Shown here piece by piece: positions 39,641-48,246 of a stretch of 64,000 nucleotides of DNA. A program made the position numbers and the translations under genes. Within the stretch, counting starts at the first letter, position 1, and each line of letters begins with the position of its first letter. The stretch covers positions 1 through 64,000 of the forward strand of contig JAQUYD010000011.1 of assembly GCA_028692035.1 (NCBI GenBank), written 5' to 3'. The notes beneath the pieces are model-generated. The model was not told the DNA's origin, ran no database searches, and saw only the letters and a program-made list of their open reading frames with translations. The stretch is from Oscillospiraceae bacterium (lineage in GTDB: Bacteria > Bacillota > Clostridia > Oscillospirales > Ruminococcaceae).

Positions 39641-40366
39641 TTATTTATCCAACTGACGGGAGAGCTCCCACTCAATTGTATCGTGCAATAATACCGAAAG
39701 CTGCTTTTGCTCCTCCCGGCCCATACTCTCTACCGATATCGGTGGCAAAATGGTCAGCCGAACCTTGGCTGGATGAATCCAAAAGCCATGGGCCTCCATA
39801 ACCTGGTAAGAGCCGTTGATGACCACCGGCACCACCGGTGCCTGACTCTTTGCCGCGATGCGAAGCCCACCGGACTGAAATTCCCGCATCTGATTTCCTC
39901 GGCTGCGGGTGCCTTCGGGAAACAGAATCACGGAATACCCCTCCTGCACCATACGGGCTGCTTCCCCAATAGCGCCTACGGCCTGGCGGGGATTTTCCCG
40001 GTCTACGAACACGCAGTGTAAATACTTCATCCAGCTGCGGATCAAAGGGATCTTTTGCGTCTCAATTTTCGCCACAAAACCATAGGCATGATCTAGTGAC
40101 GCCAGCAAAATGGGAATATCAAAATTCCCCTGGTGGTTTCCAACAAAAACGGCGGGACCGTCAGGAACATTTTCTTTCCCCGAAATCTCTACCTGCACGC
40201 CTGCTACCTTTAACAGGCTGCGCGCCCATTTGGCGACAGATTGTTCCACCAGCTGATCTCTCTCCGCTGTTTTCCCTGCTTGATCCAGCTTTTTAACACG
40301 GTGCAAAATAGGAATATAGCGAAGCAGTATCACCCAAAAATACGCAAACCAAACGATTGTTCTCAC
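39641..40366 (-). CDS. plsC: 1-acyl-sn-glycerol-3-phosphate acyltransferase
   Basis: A 241-residue membrane-associated enzyme that makes phosphatidic acid. The NHx4D motif is NHQGNFD (about 75) and the substrate motif is FPEGTRS (about 150). An N-terminal hydrophobic segment anchors it. The start is GTG at 40366, eight bases after AAGGAG; a TTG two codons earlier is too close to that site. It follows the DUF975 gene by 18 bases. Confidence 0.94.
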   Translation of the reverse strand: MRTIVWFAYFWVILLRYIPILHRVKKLDQAGKTAERDQLVEQSVAKWARSLLKVAGVQVEISGKENVPDGPAVFVGNHQGNFDIPILLASLDHAYGFVAKIETQKIPLIRSWMKYLHCVFVDRENPRQAVGAIGEAARMVQEGYSVILFPEGTRSRGNQMREFQSGGLRIAAKSQAPVVPVVINGSYQVMEAHGFWIHPAKVRLTILPPISVESMGREEQKQLSVLLHDTIEWELSRQLDK

Positions 40367-40384
40367 GGGCAAAGCTCCTTCTCA

Positions 40385-41347
40385 CTATTCTTGCTGGCCC
40401 TGATTATCCTTCTTTTCGCTTTCCACCTGCTGCTCAAACCAGGATGCCCCTTCAGACGGCTCTCCCTGTGGTTCAGCGGGCTCTTGCACTGTCTCGGGAG
40501 GCTTGGGCACAGAATATGCAGGGGATGAGGGATAGGTGTTGGGAGCATTGTTTGTGCCATTTTGCCGCTGCACATTGGCTCCAGGCGCACCATAAGGGTG
40601 ATCATAGGGCACTTCCGCCTCGCCCGTATAACCGTTGGGGCCCCCTAGTTCTTCCATTCCCACCGATTTATTGGAAATGACCTGATATTTTAAAATTTCA
40701 TACAGTTCCGCATAGGTTGCTTGAATATAAGGCGCTACAAATAGAGTACCGACGCCACAAGCCATCGCGCCAAGGAAAATCCAGCCTAGAAAAGACAGGT
40801 CCAATACAAAAATGGACCCTTTTTCCCCGTAGGTCATGGAACGGGTGACCTCAAAAACGCGGGAGGAATCCATCTGCGGATTCTCCGCCAGAATATAAGG
40901 GATCATGCTGTATTCATAGGACTTGACAATGCCGGGAACCAAAAGCAACAGGCTCCACAAGGCTACATACAAATCCCGCAGGAACATGACCTTTACCACA
41001 TTGAGATAGGTGCCGCTTTTAAACAGCGAAAAGAGCTGGTCATATCCGCCCCGGTTTTGCCGGTTGGCGATGAAGAAGCGGCACTTGCCAACCTCGATGG
41101 GATTGACCACAAAAATCGCAAACAAAGTACCCAACAGCGCCAAAATCGAAACGGCGACCAACAAAACAGCACCGACCCGCCAAGAAAGATAGCCGTCTGA
41201 AAGACGGTAGGTGACCGAATAGCCGCTGCTACCCATATTGGAAATTCCGACGACCAAGGTCACGATCAAGCAGGCTAAAACCGCTTTCCAATAGCTAAAG
41301 CCCAAAACATATTTTGCGTTTCCTTTTATCTGTTCCCTTGTCCACAT
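40385..41347 (-). CDS. DUF975 family membrane protein
   Basis: A 320-residue protein. The start MWTREQIKGNAKYVLGFSYW is typical of DUF975, and five or six hydrophobic helices lie between about 20 and 230. The C-terminal 90 residues are hydrophilic, rich in Pro, Gly, Asn and Glu, and likely disordered in the cytoplasm. The family function is unknown. The ATG at 41347 has GGAGGGA upstream. Confidence 0.88.
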   Translation of the reverse strand: MWTREQIKGNAKYVLGFSYWKAVLACLIVTLVVGISNMGSSGYSVTYRLSDGYLSWRVGAVLLVAVSILALLGTLFAIFVVNPIEVGKCRFFIANRQNRGGYDQLFSLFKSGTYLNVVKVMFLRDLYVALWSLLLLVPGIVKSYEYSMIPYILAENPQMDSSRVFEVTRSMTYGEKGSIFVLDLSFLGWIFLGAMACGVGTLFVAPYIQATYAELYEILKYQVISNKSVGMEELGGPNGYTGEAEVPYDHPYGAPGANVQRQNGTNNAPNTYPSSPAYSVPKPPETVQEPAEPQGEPSEGASWFEQQVESEKKDNQGQQE

Positions 41348-41472
41348 AAATATCCCTCCACTCGTTGTTATCGTACCATATAGCAACCGAAAGATCAAAT
41401 AAAACTTCATCCTTCTAAAGGTCGGTTTTTGAAAAATCTTTCTGCCACAAAATAATTTTTTTAAAAAAAGGC

Positions 41473-41501
41473 TTTACAACCGGCTCTTGCAGTGTTAAAC
41501 T
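41473..41501 (+). promoter_or_regulatory. promoter of the Phe leader and aroF-pheA
   Basis: TTTACA (41473-41478), 17 bases, TAAACT (41496-41501). Transcription would start near 41508, leaving a short untranslated stretch with GAGG before the leader-peptide ATG at 41535. Confidence 0.65.
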
Positions 41502-41534
41502 GTACCCAGTCAAAACGTATGCGAGGTTTCTTCT

Positions 41535-41624
41535 ATGAACAAGACCTATTCTAAAAACTTTACCTTTTTCTTTAGCTGGGCTTTCTTTTTTAGCTCCGGT
41601 TTAATTGAATATGGTAAAATATGA
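41535..41624 (+). CDS. Phe-rich leader peptide (pheL-like)
   Basis: A 29-codon frame starting ATG 41535 and ending TGA 41622-41624. Residues 9-19 read FTFFFSWAFFF, so seven of 29 residues are Phe, with Trp 15 and Tyr 5 and 26. GAGG lies eight bases before the ATG. A perfect terminator hairpin follows 29 bases after the stop, and then the aroF gene. Peptide, terminator and target pathway together match translation-controlled attenuation as in enterobacterial pheL. Low charged tRNA(Phe) would stall the ribosome on the Phe codons and let transcription continue. Confidence 0.85.
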   Translation: MNKTYSKNFTFFFSWAFFFSSGLIEYGKI

Positions 41625-41659
41625 TAGGTCACCAACAAAAACGCAACCGATGCGGGACT
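41592..41659 (+). promoter_or_regulatory. possible antiterminator pairing in the Phe leader
   Basis: AGCTCC plus GGTT (41592-41601), just after the second Phe run, can pair with AACC (41645-41648) and GGGACT (41654-41659), with one mismatch and a five-base bulge. The GGGACT strand is the left arm of the terminator, so the two structures exclude each other. The pairing is weak and was found by eye only. Confidence 0.4.
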
Positions 41660-41685
41660 TATGATATTTCATAAGTCCCTTTTTT
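41654..41685 (+). terminator. attenuator terminator before aroF
   Basis: A perfect 11-bp stem GGGACTTATGA (41654-41664) with TCATAAGTCCC (41669-41679), a TATT loop and six T, 50 bases before the aroF start. Confidence 0.9.
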
Positions 41686-41735
41686 GTTGCCTGATTTCGC
41701 AGAACGTTTAGAGTAATTAGGAGAGGATGTTTACA

Positions 41736-42758
41736 ATGATCGTCGTACTGAAATCCAACACACCCCGCGAGAAAACCCAGCAGCTAATTGATGAGATTAA
41801 GTCCCAATATTCCGGCGTTGCCTGCCATTGCAACGAAGGCACCCAGGTTACCATTATCGGCCTGGTAGGTGATACCTCCCATGTGGATATGGACTCCATT
41901 CTGGCGCATCAGGACATTGTAGAGCGGGTAACCCGTGTGCAGGAGCCCTATAAGATGGTCAATCGCAAGTTCCATCCGCAAAATACAGTTATTACCCTGG
42001 ACAACGGCCTACAGATCGGCGGAACCCAGGTTGTGGTGATGGCCGGCCCCTGCTCGGTAGAATCGGAGGAGCAAATCATCGAGGTTGCCACCAAAGTCAA
42101 AGCCTCCGGCGCCCATATTCTCCGCGGCGGCGCGTTTAAACCACGCACCTCCCCTTACGCCTTCCAGGGCCTGCGGGCCGAAGGGGTTGAGCTGCTGCTC
42201 AAAGCCAAAGAAGCCACCGGCCTGCCGATCGTTTCCGAGGTGATGAGCGCCGCCCAGATCCCACTGTTCAAGGATGTGGACATCATTCAGGTAGGCGCGC
42301 GCAATATGCAGAATTTTGAGCTGCTCAAGGAGCTGGGCCGCTTGAAGAAACCGATCCTTCTCAAACGCGGCCTTTCCAGTACCATCGAAGAGTGGCTGAT
42401 GAGCGCCGAGTATATTATGGCTGGCGGCAATGAGCGGGTCATCCTCTGCGAAAGAGGCATTCGCACCTACGAGACCTTTACCCGCAACACGCTGGATATT
42501 TCTGCCGTCCCGATTTTAAAACATCTGACTCACCTGCCGGTCATTGTTGATCCGAGCCACGGCACCGGCATCACTTGGCTGGTGGAGCCCATGGCCAAAT
42601 CCTCTATTGTAGCCGGGGCGGACGGCTTGATGATCGAGGTGCATAACAATCCTGAGCGGGCCCTGTCCGACGGCGCCCAGTCCCTAAAACCTGAAACGTT
42701 TGACGGCATTATGACAAGTCTGCGGCGCTACGCGCAGGTGGAAGGCAGAACGTTGTAA
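41736..42758 (+). CDS. aroF: 3-deoxy-7-phosphoheptulonate synthase (DAHP synthase)
   Basis: A 340-residue enzyme for the first step of the shikimate pathway (phosphoenolpyruvate plus erythrose 4-phosphate). An N-terminal ferredoxin-like regulatory domain (about 1-70) precedes the barrel, seen from VVMAGPCSVESEEQI, LRGGAFKPRTSPYAFQGL and the C-terminal VDPSHGTG metal motif. The ATG at 41736 is chosen over one nine bases earlier, which sits too close to AGGAGAGG. It is first in an operon with pheA and controlled by the Phe leader. Confidence 0.96.
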   Translation: MIVVLKSNTPREKTQQLIDEIKSQYSGVACHCNEGTQVTIIGLVGDTSHVDMDSILAHQDIVERVTRVQEPYKMVNRKFHPQNTVITLDNGLQIGGTQVVVMAGPCSVESEEQIIEVATKVKASGAHILRGGAFKPRTSPYAFQGLRAEGVELLLKAKEATGLPIVSEVMSAAQIPLFKDVDIIQVGARNMQNFELLKELGRLKKPILLKRGLSSTIEEWLMSAEYIMAGGNERVILCERGIRTYETFTRNTLDISAVPILKHLTHLPVIVDPSHGTGITWLVEPMAKSSIVAGADGLMIEVHNNPERALSDGAQSLKPETFDGIMTSLRRYAQVEGRTL

Positions 42759-42776
42759 TAACGGAGGGAAACAAAA

Positions 42777-43898
42777 ATGAAGGAACAACTGGAACAGGTC
42801 CGCCAGAAGATCAACGAAACGGATCGGCTACTGGTCCGTCTGTTTTCCCAGCGGATGGAGCTGGTCGCCCAAGTGGCCCAAATCAAAGAGGCTGCCGGTC
42901 TGCCGGTCTATGACCCCAAACGGGAAGCGCAGATATTGGAAACTGTATCCCAGACCGCTGAAACCGAAAAGAGCCCTTATCTGCGCCGGATTTATCAATG
43001 TCTGATGGACGCCAGCAAAGACTACGAACGGGCTTTAATGGAAACGCCTGACTTCTCCCAAAAGACGGAATCCACCTTTCCGGCCCGGCCAAAGGTGGCC
43101 TGCCAAGGGGTTCCTGGCGCTTTTTCTGGCGAGGCGTCCCGCTTGATGTTTCCAAATGGCGAACAGGTTTTTGTTCCCAGCTGGGAAGACGCTTTTCAAA
43201 AGGTCAGCCAAGGGGAATGCGATTTTGCAGTGTTACCGGTGGAAAATTCCCTTGCGGGTTCTGTCGGGCAGGTCTATGACCTGCTGCTACGGTACCGCCT
43301 GACCATCAGCCGGGCCTGTCGGCTGGCGGTGGAGCAGAATCTGCTGGCGATGCCCGGCGCGACAATGGACGATATTACCGAGATCTACTCTCATCCACAG
43401 GGGCTTGCCCAATGTAAAAATTTCTGTGCCGGGCTGCCGCTGGCTAGAAGCATCCCGATGGAAAACACAGCGGCGGCAGCTAAAATGGTCGCGGCCCTGG
43501 GGGATATTCACAAGGCGGCTATCGCATCTTCCTACTGTGCGGATCTTTATGGCCTGCAGATTCTAGCGCCCAATATCCAGACGGCAAAACACAACACCAC
43601 CCGCTTTGTGGCTGTTTCCCGGGAATATTACCACATGGAATATGCCAATAAAATCAGCCTGGTCTTTTCCCTGCCGCATCAGCCTGGGTCGCTCAACCAG
43701 CTACTCTCCCGTTTTGCAGCGCTGGATTTAAATTTGACAAAAATTGAATCCCGGCCTGTTAGCGGCAAAAATTTCGAGTATTACTTCTACTTGGATTTCG
43801 CGGGGAATGCTTCTTCTCCCTTGATCCGCCAGCTGATCGATACCCTGTCGCAGGAGCTTCCCGCCTTTACGTTTCTGGGAAACTATCAAGAATTATAA
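42777..43898 (+). CDS. pheA: bifunctional chorismate mutase / prephenate dehydratase
   Basis: A 373-residue fusion. Residues 1-85 are an AroQ-type chorismate mutase (INETDRLLVRLFSQRMELVAQVAQIK). About 95-275 is prephenate dehydratase (CQGVPGAFSGEAS, LPVENSLAGSV, NTTRFVAVSR). The ACT domain follows (HQPGSLNQLLSRF and IESRPVSGKNFEYYFYLDF), where Phe feedback normally binds. It takes chorismate to phenylpyruvate. It lies 18 bases after aroF, so one transcript covers entry and exit of the Phe route. Confidence 0.96.
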   Translation: MKEQLEQVRQKINETDRLLVRLFSQRMELVAQVAQIKEAAGLPVYDPKREAQILETVSQTAETEKSPYLRRIYQCLMDASKDYERALMETPDFSQKTESTFPARPKVACQGVPGAFSGEASRLMFPNGEQVFVPSWEDAFQKVSQGECDFAVLPVENSLAGSVGQVYDLLLRYRLTISRACRLAVEQNLLAMPGATMDDITEIYSHPQGLAQCKNFCAGLPLARSIPMENTAAAAKMVAALGDIHKAAIASSYCADLYGLQILAPNIQTAKHNTTRFVAVSREYYHMEYANKISLVFSLPHQPGSLNQLLSRFAALDLNLTKIESRPVSGKNFEYYFYLDFAGNASSPLIRQLIDTLSQELPAFTFLGNYQEL

Positions 43899-43905
43899 TG
43901 ATGAT

Positions 43906-43951
43906 AAACGGAAGTGGCAGGAGCCAAAAAAGCTCCTGCCACTTCCGTTTT
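43906..43951 (+). terminator. rho-independent terminator after pheA
   Basis: A perfect 19-bp stem (43906-43924 with 43932-43950) around CAAAAAA, ending in four T, directly after the pheA stop. Confidence 0.9.
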
Positions 43952-44040
43952 CTCTACAATCTTCAATGGAGCGGGTATCTCTTTTTCAGCGAAAAAAATC
44001 TCTTCACTGAAGAGAGATAAGGGTAGGGCCATGAATCCAC

Positions 44041-44592
44041 TTATTTTTCTGCGGCAGATCTTTCCCGTTCACCGCCGGAAAACTTGCAGGAAAACCGGCG
44101 CCCGCCGCAGACGCAGCGATAGGCCGTTGGGTTTCCCCCGCTTGCCAGCACTGCATCCACGAAACGGCCTCGGCGCACCTTCCGGTAACAAACACCGCAG
44201 GACAGGCAAACAATCTCATATTTAACCCGGGCTTCTTTTTGCTTTTGCTGGGCCGGACATTCAGCGGCCAAGCGGACCGGATCAACGCCGATCTGCCGGC
44301 AAATCGACTGCCAGACAGGGCCATGCCCCTGGTTTTTCCCCGTCAATAGTGCGGCAGCGGCATGGGCGTATTCATGACGAACCGTATCCCAAAAAGCCTC
44401 CTCTTCTTCCAAAAGGAATGAGGCGATTAGGATTTTGCGGGGGAAAACGCGCCCGTTTACCTTTTGATAGTTACAGCACCCGTACTGATACACCGCTCGG
44501 GGCGAAAAGGCAACCGCTATCCCAGAGGTGTCCACCCCGATGATCTGATCCAGCCGTTTGAGCTCCGCTTTAATCTGTTCAATGGTGTGCAT
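44041..44592 (-). CDS. SprT-like zinc metalloprotease-fold protein
   Basis: A 183-residue protein. The zinc-protease motif is HEYAH (about residue 70, in WDTVRHEYAHAAAALL), and a four-Cys zinc ribbon follows (CLSCGVCYRK and CVCGGRRFSC). This is the SprT/SprT-like layout. Eukaryotic relatives cleave DNA-protein crosslinks; the bacterial role is not established. It is convergent with pheA and about 80 bases downstream of the ACT gene. Confidence 0.88.
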   Translation of the reverse strand: MHTIEQIKAELKRLDQIIGVDTSGIAVAFSPRAVYQYGCCNYQKVNGRVFPRKILIASFLLEEEEAFWDTVRHEYAHAAAALLTGKNQGHGPVWQSICRQIGVDPVRLAAECPAQQKQKEARVKYEIVCLSCGVCYRKVRRGRFVDAVLASGGNPTAYRCVCGGRRFSCKFSGGERERSAAEK

Positions 44593-44631
44593 GTTTCTCC
44601 CCTTTCAGTCAAACGGGTTTAAAATAGAAAG

Positions 44632-44660
44632 CAAAAACGCCCCCGCTTTTTCGGGGGCGC
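44632..44660 (-). terminator. rho-independent terminator of the paaK-ACT operon
   Basis: An 8-bp all-GC stem (CGCCCCCG, 44638-44645, with 44652-44659) and five T on the minus strand, 13 bases past the ACT stop. Confidence 0.85.
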
Positions 44661-44672
44661 CGCAGCGATTCG

Positions 44673-45104
44673 TTAAAACCGGTAAACATCTCCAGCGGAA
44701 AGAACTTTGATCCCGTTTTCGATTAGAATCTTCGCAGCCCGCTCCCCATCCGTTACCCGCATGATGATACAGGCATCCTGGGTCGTATGGCTGATGAAGG
44801 CATAAACATACTCCACGTTGATGCTATTTTCGTCCGCCAGTGCAAACACCCGCGCCAGGCTGCCCGGCTCATCCGTAATGCCTACCGCAATGACATTGGT
44901 GATGGAAACGGTAAATCCGTTTTCTTTGAGGACCTGCTCGCATTTTTCCGGATCATTGACAATCAGCCGCAGAATACCGAAATCCACCGTGTCAGAGATG
45001 GAAATCGAACGGATATCAATCCCATTCTCTGCCATTAGCCGGGTAATTTGAGACAAGCGCCCCGGTTCATTTTGTACAAACACAGAAATTTGTTTGACCA
45101 GCAT
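44673..45104 (-). CDS. ACT domain protein, probable amino-acid sensor
   Basis: A 143-residue protein made of two tandem ACT domains (about 1-70 and 72-143), seen from VKQISVFVQNEPGRLSQIT and VGITDEPGSLARVFALADE. Such pairs bind amino acids. Proteins of this type commonly follow paaK genes linked to indolepyruvate/phenylpyruvate:ferredoxin oxidoreductase. The start at 45104 has GGAGG. It is 13 bases after paaK and likely modulates or reports on aromatic amino-acid status. Confidence 0.9.
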   Translation of the reverse strand: MLVKQISVFVQNEPGRLSQITRLMAENGIDIRSISISDTVDFGILRLIVNDPEKCEQVLKENGFTVSITNVIAVGITDEPGSLARVFALADENSINVEYVYAFISHTTQDACIIMRVTDGERAAKILIENGIKVLSAGDVYRF

Positions 45105-45117
45105 ATTTTTACCTCCC

Positions 45118-46422
45118 TTACGCATTCGGTTCGTTGCGCAGATCTACGATACGCTTGGCTTTACCAGTGGAGCGCTCAATAGAACGGGGCTCTACCAGAG
45201 TGACCTTACAATCGAGTCCCAATACGGTGCGCAGCTGTGCGCGAATCTGCCCAGCTACCTTTTCCAGTGCACCGTACTGATCCAGCAGAGAACCGTCGAT
45301 CAATTCCACCTTGACCTCCAGATTGTCCATATAATTTTTCTTGCGGAGGATCAATTGATAATGGGGGCCGATATGGGGCGATTGGATCAGCACGCTCTCA
45401 ATTTGGGATGGAAACACATTGACACCTTTGATGATGAGCATATCGTCGGTACGCCCCACGACCTTGTTCATTCGCGCAAAGGTGCGCCCGCACTCGCAGG
45501 GCTCGTATGTAATCTTTGCGATATCCTTGGTGCGGTAACGGAAAATCGGGAACGCTTCTTTTGAAAGCGGCGTGATGACCAGCTCCCCGGTTTCCCCTTC
45601 GGGTAACACCTCACCGGTATCCGGATTGATGATCTCTGCCAGGAAATGGTCCTCGTTGATGTGCAGCCCATTGCGGTACCGGCATTCGCCTGATACGCCG
45701 GGGCCGCCTAATTCGGTCAGACCATAGTTATCAGTCACCGTAATGCCGATGTTTTTCTCGATCTGATCGCGCATCTCAGCGGTGCAAACCTCACTGCCAA
45801 AGAGGCCCAAACGTAGCTGCAACTGATCCGCAACGCCCATATCCTTGGCCAATTCGCTTAAATATACAGCGTAAGAAGGAGTTGCCACCAGCAAAGTCGT
45901 GCCAAAATCCTTCATCAACATAATCTGCTTTTCGCTATTGCCGCTGGAAATCGGCACCACCATGGAACCGATTTTTTCCAGCGCGTAATGCAGGCCAAAA
46001 GCGCCTGTGAACAAGCCATAGCCAAAAGCAATTTGGGAAATATCGTCTGAAGCGGCCCCCGCCGCAACGGCAACCCGCGCCACACAATCACTCCAGACAT
46101 CCAAGTCATGCCGGGTATAGCCGCCGACAATCGGCTTGCCGGTGGTACCGGATGAGGCGTGGATTTCCACAATCTCCTTTTTTGGAACCGCAAACAGCCC
46201 AAAGGGATAATTGTCCCGCAGATCCGCTTTTGTGGTAAACGGCAGGCGGCGCACGTCATCCAGCGATTGGATCTGATCTGGCGTTACCCCCGCTTTTTCC
46301 ATGATATTATGATAATAAGGAACCCGATCGTAGCCCCATTTCACCGTGTGTTGTAATTTTTTCAATTGCAGTGCGCGAATTTCTGCGCGCGGCATGGTTT
46401 CCGCATCCTTTTGCCAGAACAC
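45118..46422 (-). CDS. paaK: phenylacetate--CoA ligase
   Basis: A 434-residue AMP-forming ligase for phenylacetate or a related arylacetate. Features: FWQKDAETMPRAEIRALQL start, HASSGTTGKPIVGGYT P-loop (about 88), DNYGLTELGGPGVSGEC (about 230), and GRTDDMLIIKGVNVFPSQIE (about 315). The GTG at 46422 is seven bases after AAAGGAG and gives the usual PaaK N-terminus; an ATG six codons earlier would include the ribosome site. In anaerobes PaaK can serve either aromatic amino-acid breakdown or reductive Phe synthesis. Confidence 0.93.
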   Translation of the reverse strand: MFWQKDAETMPRAEIRALQLKKLQHTVKWGYDRVPYYHNIMEKAGVTPDQIQSLDDVRRLPFTTKADLRDNYPFGLFAVPKKEIVEIHASSGTTGKPIVGGYTRHDLDVWSDCVARVAVAAGAASDDISQIAFGYGLFTGAFGLHYALEKIGSMVVPISSGNSEKQIMLMKDFGTTLLVATPSYAVYLSELAKDMGVADQLQLRLGLFGSEVCTAEMRDQIEKNIGITVTDNYGLTELGGPGVSGECRYRNGLHINEDHFLAEIINPDTGEVLPEGETGELVITPLSKEAFPIFRYRTKDIAKITYEPCECGRTFARMNKVVGRTDDMLIIKGVNVFPSQIESVLIQSPHIGPHYQLILRKKNYMDNLEVKVELIDGSLLDQYGALEKVAGQIRAQLRTVLGLDCKVTLVEPRSIERSTGKAKRIVDLRNEPNA

Positions 46423-46533
46423 AAAACCGCTCCTTTCCATATGACAAACATTTTTTTTATTCTAACTTGTAAAATCGTTCCTGTCAACGATTATTTCTTG
46501 CCTGTTTAAAGCTTTACCCTTCAAAAGTTTAAA

Positions 46534-46562
46534 TTGACAGATTATCTTTTTTCTGTTATGAT
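46534..46562 (+). promoter_or_regulatory. sigma-A promoter of the sodium symporter gene
   Basis: TTGACA (46534-46539), a 17-base spacer and TATGAT (46557-46562), 44 bases before the start codon. Confidence 0.8.
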
Positions 46563-46606
46563 AGGCAGCGAAACACATTGACGCTTTAAAGTAAAGGAGT
46601 ATTCCC

Positions 46607-48142
46607 ATGGCTGTAAAAATGATTTTGCTTGTAATTTTTTTCGGCACGATGATCGCCATTGGCATCTATTGCCGGCGGCATTCAAATGATATCCAGGGGT
46701 TTGTGTTAGGCAGCCGCAATGTCGGTCCCTGGCTGACCGCCTTTGCCTACGGTACCTCCTATTTTTCTGCCGTCGTATTTGTGGGCTACGCCGGCCAGTT
46801 TGGCTGGAAATACGGTGTTGCTTCCACCTGGATCGGCATTGGCAACGCGCTAATTGGCAGCCTTTTGGCCTGGGTTGTGCTGGGCAGGCGCACCCGGATC
46901 ATGAGTAATCATCTATCTGCTACCACCATGCCGGACTTTTTTGGGAAACGCTTTGAGAGTAAGGCACTGAAAATTGTGGCTTCCGCCATCGTATTCATTT
47001 TCCTGGTTCCCTACACTGCCTCGGTTTACAACGGGCTGTCCCGGTTGTTCGGCATGGCTTTCGATATCCCTTATTCGGTTTGCGTCATCGTGATGGCTGT
47101 GCTCACCGGCGCTTATGTCATTTTGGGCGGATATATGGCCACCGCTATCAACGATTTCATTCAGGGCCTTATTATGCTCGGCGGCATTGTGGCCGTCATT
47201 GCCGCCGTGCTCAACGGGCAGGGCGGATTTGCGCAGGCGCTATTCAATTTAGCTGAAATCCCCAGTGAAATTCCGGCGACGATGGGGCAACAAGGGGCTT
47301 ACACCTCTTTCTTTGGCCCGGATCCGCTCAACCTGCTTGGAGTCGTTATTCTGACTTCACTTGGAACCTGGGGGCTGCCCCAGATGGTCCATAAGTTTTA
47401 CGCGATTAAAAGCGAAAAAGCCATCAAAACCGGCACAATCATCTCCACGGTATTTGCCATTGTCATCTCCGGAGGATGTTATTTTCTGGGCGGCTTTGGG
47501 CGGCTATTTGAAAATCCCGCGCTGCACAACGATCAGGGCGGCGTGATTTATGACAGCATCATCCCTTTCATGCTTTCGTCTTTACCGGATATCCTCATCG
47601 GCGTGGTTATTGTGCTGGTGCTCTCCGCATCCATGTCCACCCTTTCTTCGCTGGTGTTAACCTCCAGCTCTACGCTGACGCTGGACTTTTTAAAAGACAA
47701 TATCATCAAAAATCTGAACGAAAAAAGGCTTCTACTTTTGATGCGCGCATTGATTGTCTTTTTTATCGTTCTATCCGTTGTCCTGGCTTTGGATCCGCCT
47801 ACCTTTATTGCCCAGCTGATGGGAATTTCCTGGGGGGCGCTGGCCGGTGCGTTCCTTGCCCCCTTTCTTTATGGTCTGTACTGGAAAGGAGTTACCAGAG
47901 CTGCCGTTTGGGCGAGTTTTATCACAGGCGTTGGCATTACGGTAACCAACATGTTCTGGAATTACATTGCTTCTCCGATTAACGCTGGGGCGATTGCTAT
48001 GATCGCCGGATTGATTATTGTACCGTTGGTTAGTCTCATCACGCCGAAAATGGAAAAAAATGAGACTGAAAAGATCTTCTCTTGCTATGATGAGGCCGTC
48101 ACAGTCAAGCGAAAAACCGCTTTGCCAGCAGAGGAACAATAA
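46607..48142 (+). CDS. sodium:solute symporter family transporter
   Basis: A 511-residue inner-membrane protein with about 13 transmembrane helices, of the SSS family. Sodium-driven uptake is inferred from the family. Core features are YGTSYFSAVVFVGYAGQFGW (about 48-67), GGYMATAINDFIQGLIML (about 175) and SSLVLTSSSTLTLDF late in the protein. The substrate cannot be named; pantothenate, proline and short organic acids are all transported by relatives. It is monocistronic, with its own promoter and terminator. Confidence 0.9.
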   Translation: MAVKMILLVIFFGTMIAIGIYCRRHSNDIQGFVLGSRNVGPWLTAFAYGTSYFSAVVFVGYAGQFGWKYGVASTWIGIGNALIGSLLAWVVLGRRTRIMSNHLSATTMPDFFGKRFESKALKIVASAIVFIFLVPYTASVYNGLSRLFGMAFDIPYSVCVIVMAVLTGAYVILGGYMATAINDFIQGLIMLGGIVAVIAAVLNGQGGFAQALFNLAEIPSEIPATMGQQGAYTSFFGPDPLNLLGVVILTSLGTWGLPQMVHKFYAIKSEKAIKTGTIISTVFAIVISGGCYFLGGFGRLFENPALHNDQGGVIYDSIIPFMLSSLPDILIGVVIVLVLSASMSTLSSLVLTSSSTLTLDFLKDNIIKNLNEKRLLLLMRALIVFFIVLSVVLALDPPTFIAQLMGISWGALAGAFLAPFLYGLYWKGVTRAAVWASFITGVGITVTNMFWNYIASPINAGAIAMIAGLIIVPLVSLITPKMEKNETEKIFSCYDEAVTVKRKTALPAEEQ

Positions 48143-48191
48143 CCAAAAGCGCCTGTTTTTTTCATATCAAAATACTCTTCCGTTATCAAAT

Positions 48192-48233
48192 AAAAAGCAC
48201 CGCAAGGGTTTGATTCCCTTGCGGTGCTTTTTT
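48192..48233. terminator. bidirectional terminator between symporter and ileS
   Basis: A perfect 17-bp stem (AAAAAGCACCGCAAGGG, 48192-48208, with 48216-48232) with A and T tails, between convergent genes. Confidence 0.92.
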
Positions 48234-48246
48234 ATGGTATTCTCCC

